DNA of 14,313 nucleotides, from positions 1 through 14,313 of the forward strand of contig CATOKC010000088.1 in NCBI GenBank assembly GCA_951800675.1, in the 5' to 3' direction. The notes under the pieces are model-generated. The model was not told the DNA's origin. It ran no database searches and saw nothing but the letters and a program-made list of their open reading frames with translations. Made by a program: the position numbers and the translations under genes. Of this stretch, positions 13,879 to 14,313 are shown piece after piece. This DNA is from an uncultured Oscillibacter sp. GTDB lineage: Bacteria > Bacillota_A > Clostridia > Oscillospirales > Oscillospiraceae. How positions within the stretch are numbered: position 1 is the stretch's first letter; the number at the start of each line of letters is the position of its first letter.

Positions 13879-13903
13879 GATAACATCTCCCTTATACGAA
13901 AAG

Positions 13904-13925
13904 GGCTATGGCGCAAACCATAGCC
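13904..13925. repeat. Inverted repeat (hairpin) upstream of the minus-strand recombinase fragment
   Basis: GGCTATGG (13904-13911) and CCATAGCC (13918-13925) form a perfect 8-bp stem with a six-base loop. It lies in the 5' leader of the minus-strand fragment, downstream of its predicted -10. It could be a leader terminator, a recombinase-binding site or part of an attachment site; nothing decides between these. Confidence 0.4.
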
Positions 13926-13934
13926 TTTGAGGGG

Positions 13935-13943
13935 ATTATATCA
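13935..13943 (-). promoter_or_regulatory. Extended -10 promoter for the minus-strand recombinase fragment
   Basis: On the minus strand the sequence reads TGATATAAT, a consensus extended -10, about 57 bases before the ATG at 13878. No strong -35 is visible, which an extended -10 does not require. Confidence 0.4.
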
Positions 13944-13950
13944 TGTTCTG

Positions 13951-13994
13951 TTTTCCACTTCCACGAGTATGGCTTTATTTTCCGCTTCCACGAG
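13951..13994. repeat. Pair of 17-bp direct repeats in the integrase remnant
   Basis: TTTTCC(A/G)CTTCCACGAG occurs at 13951-13967 and 13978-13994, differing at one base and offset by exactly 27 bases (nine codons). In the integrase frame both read F-H/R-F-H-E. The second copy is part of the conserved F-H-E-L-R-H catalytic box; the first copy is extra. This could be a tandem duplication or a crossover between two related integrase or attachment sequences. Confidence 0.55.
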
Positions 13995-14171
13995 CTTAGG
14001 CACACTTTCGCCACAGTAGCCCTGCAAAACGGGGTGGACATCAAGACGGTTTCTGGGATGCTGGGGCACTACAGCGCAGGGTTCACCCTGGACATTTACG
14101 CCCATGTGACTACGGCAGCTCAGCGGGAGGCAGCGGAAACCATGGCCAGCGTTCTCTCCGGTGCTATCTAG
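13984..14171 (+). pseudogene. Tyrosine recombinase (phage integrase family), C-terminal remnant
   Basis: Only the last 60 or so residues remain, but they hold the family's catalytic box: [10 protein letters not shown] (first His and Arg), then [21 protein letters not shown] with the His-Tyr pair, the Tyr being the nucleophile. The style matches integrases of clostridial conjugative and prophage elements. The frame is open upstream to ATG 13908, but the residues before FHELRH are not family-like and contain the 27-bp-offset repeat, so the N-terminal 300 or so residues are missing. It cannot be active. It reads toward the tRNA end at the window edge, the normal position of an integrase next to its attachment site. 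Confidence 0.8.
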
Positions 14172-14262
14172 CCCTTTCCGGACATTTCCCCGTATGGGTC
14201 AAGAAATGGGTCAGAAACAGAGAGCAAAAATCAACGAACTGAAAAAGTGATGGAAAACAAAG

Positions 14263-14299
14263 AAAATCCTCTGATTTCAACGGAAATCAGAGGATTTTT
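14263..14299. terminator. Strong bidirectional hairpin terminator between integrase remnant and tRNA
   Basis: A perfect 16-bp stem (14263-14278 with 14283-14298) encloses a four-base loop AACG. On the + strand the 3' arm ends in a run of five T. On the minus strand it is followed by TTTTCTTTGTTTT, a better T tract. It lies directly behind the tRNA 3' end on the minus strand and would terminate that transcript; it could also serve the + strand. Confidence 0.8.
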
Positions 14300-14313
14300 G
14301 GTTGCGGGGACAG
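14299..14313 (-). tRNA. 3' end of a tRNA gene, probably initiator tRNA-fMet (partial)
   Basis: The last 15 bases of the window, read on the minus strand, are CTGTCCCCGCAACCA: the end of a T stem, a seven-base acceptor strand CCCCGCA, discriminator A and an encoded CCA. CCCCGCAACCA is the 3' end of bacterial initiator tRNA-fMet, where the unpaired A72 faces C1. A terminator hairpin follows immediately. Because only the tail is inside the window the amino acid is not certain. Confidence 0.55.

Noticed and set aside
1..14313. CRISPR array or insertion sequence with terminal inverted repeats
   Set aside because: No regularly spaced repeats and no DDE transposase were seen; the mobile signals are serine and tyrosine recombinases only.

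Overview
The window looks like a mobile-element-rich accessory region of a moderately GC-rich gut-type Clostridia (Oscillospiraceae/Lachnospiraceae-like). The evidence is the protein style, strong GGAGG ribosome sites, TnpX-like large serine recombinases and a clostridial-type tyrosine integrase remnant. This taxonomic reading is inference; no marker gene is complete here.

Left part (1-3400): the C-terminal tail of a serine recombinase on the + strand (3-182) is followed at once by a minus-strand sulfur amino acid pair. This pair is a D-cysteine desulfhydrase-like gene broken by two single-base deletions (2340-1386) and a MalY/PatB-type cystathionine beta-lyase (1368-238) whose C-terminus stops early where the recombinase-bearing element abuts it. 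A divergent AraC-type regulator (2510-3400) probably controls the pair.

Centre (about 3510-11971): a long, tightly packed + strand operon of twelve genes, with one clear promoter and repeat region in front and a hairpin terminator behind. Order: NimA/PNPOx-like flavoprotein; Ada methylphosphotriester sensor fused to AraC HTH and AlkA glycosylase; Ogt alkyltransferase; small MGMT-domain protein; second Ogt; DUF1848 protein; DUF5131 protein; Tag glycosylase; PLP-dependent decarboxylase; DJ-1/PfpI protein; ABM-domain protein; and a stand-alone Ada-like zinc domain whose methyl-accepting Cys is Gly. The core is an expanded adaptive response to DNA alkylation: sensing and glycosylase in one protein, three separate alkyltransferases and a second glycosylase. 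The most interesting part is that two uncharacterised Cys-rich proteins, each carrying a radical-SAM-like CX3CX2C motif, lie translationally coupled between the second alkyltransferase and Tag. They may be an undescribed repair or damage-processing pair. The last four genes (decarboxylase, DJ-1, ABM, Ada-like) have no obvious classical role in alkylation repair.

Right part (12000-14313): debris of integration modules. It holds a TnpX-like serine recombinase lacking its catalytic N-terminus and interrupted by TGA, a minus-strand N-terminal piece of another serine recombinase with its own promoter and RBS, the C-terminal catalytic block of a tyrosine integrase, a strong bidirectional hairpin terminator, and the last 15 bases of a tRNA gene (minus strand, probably initiator tRNA-fMet). 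The repair operon therefore appears to be cargo in, or a neighbour of, nested and decayed integrative elements near a tRNA gene.
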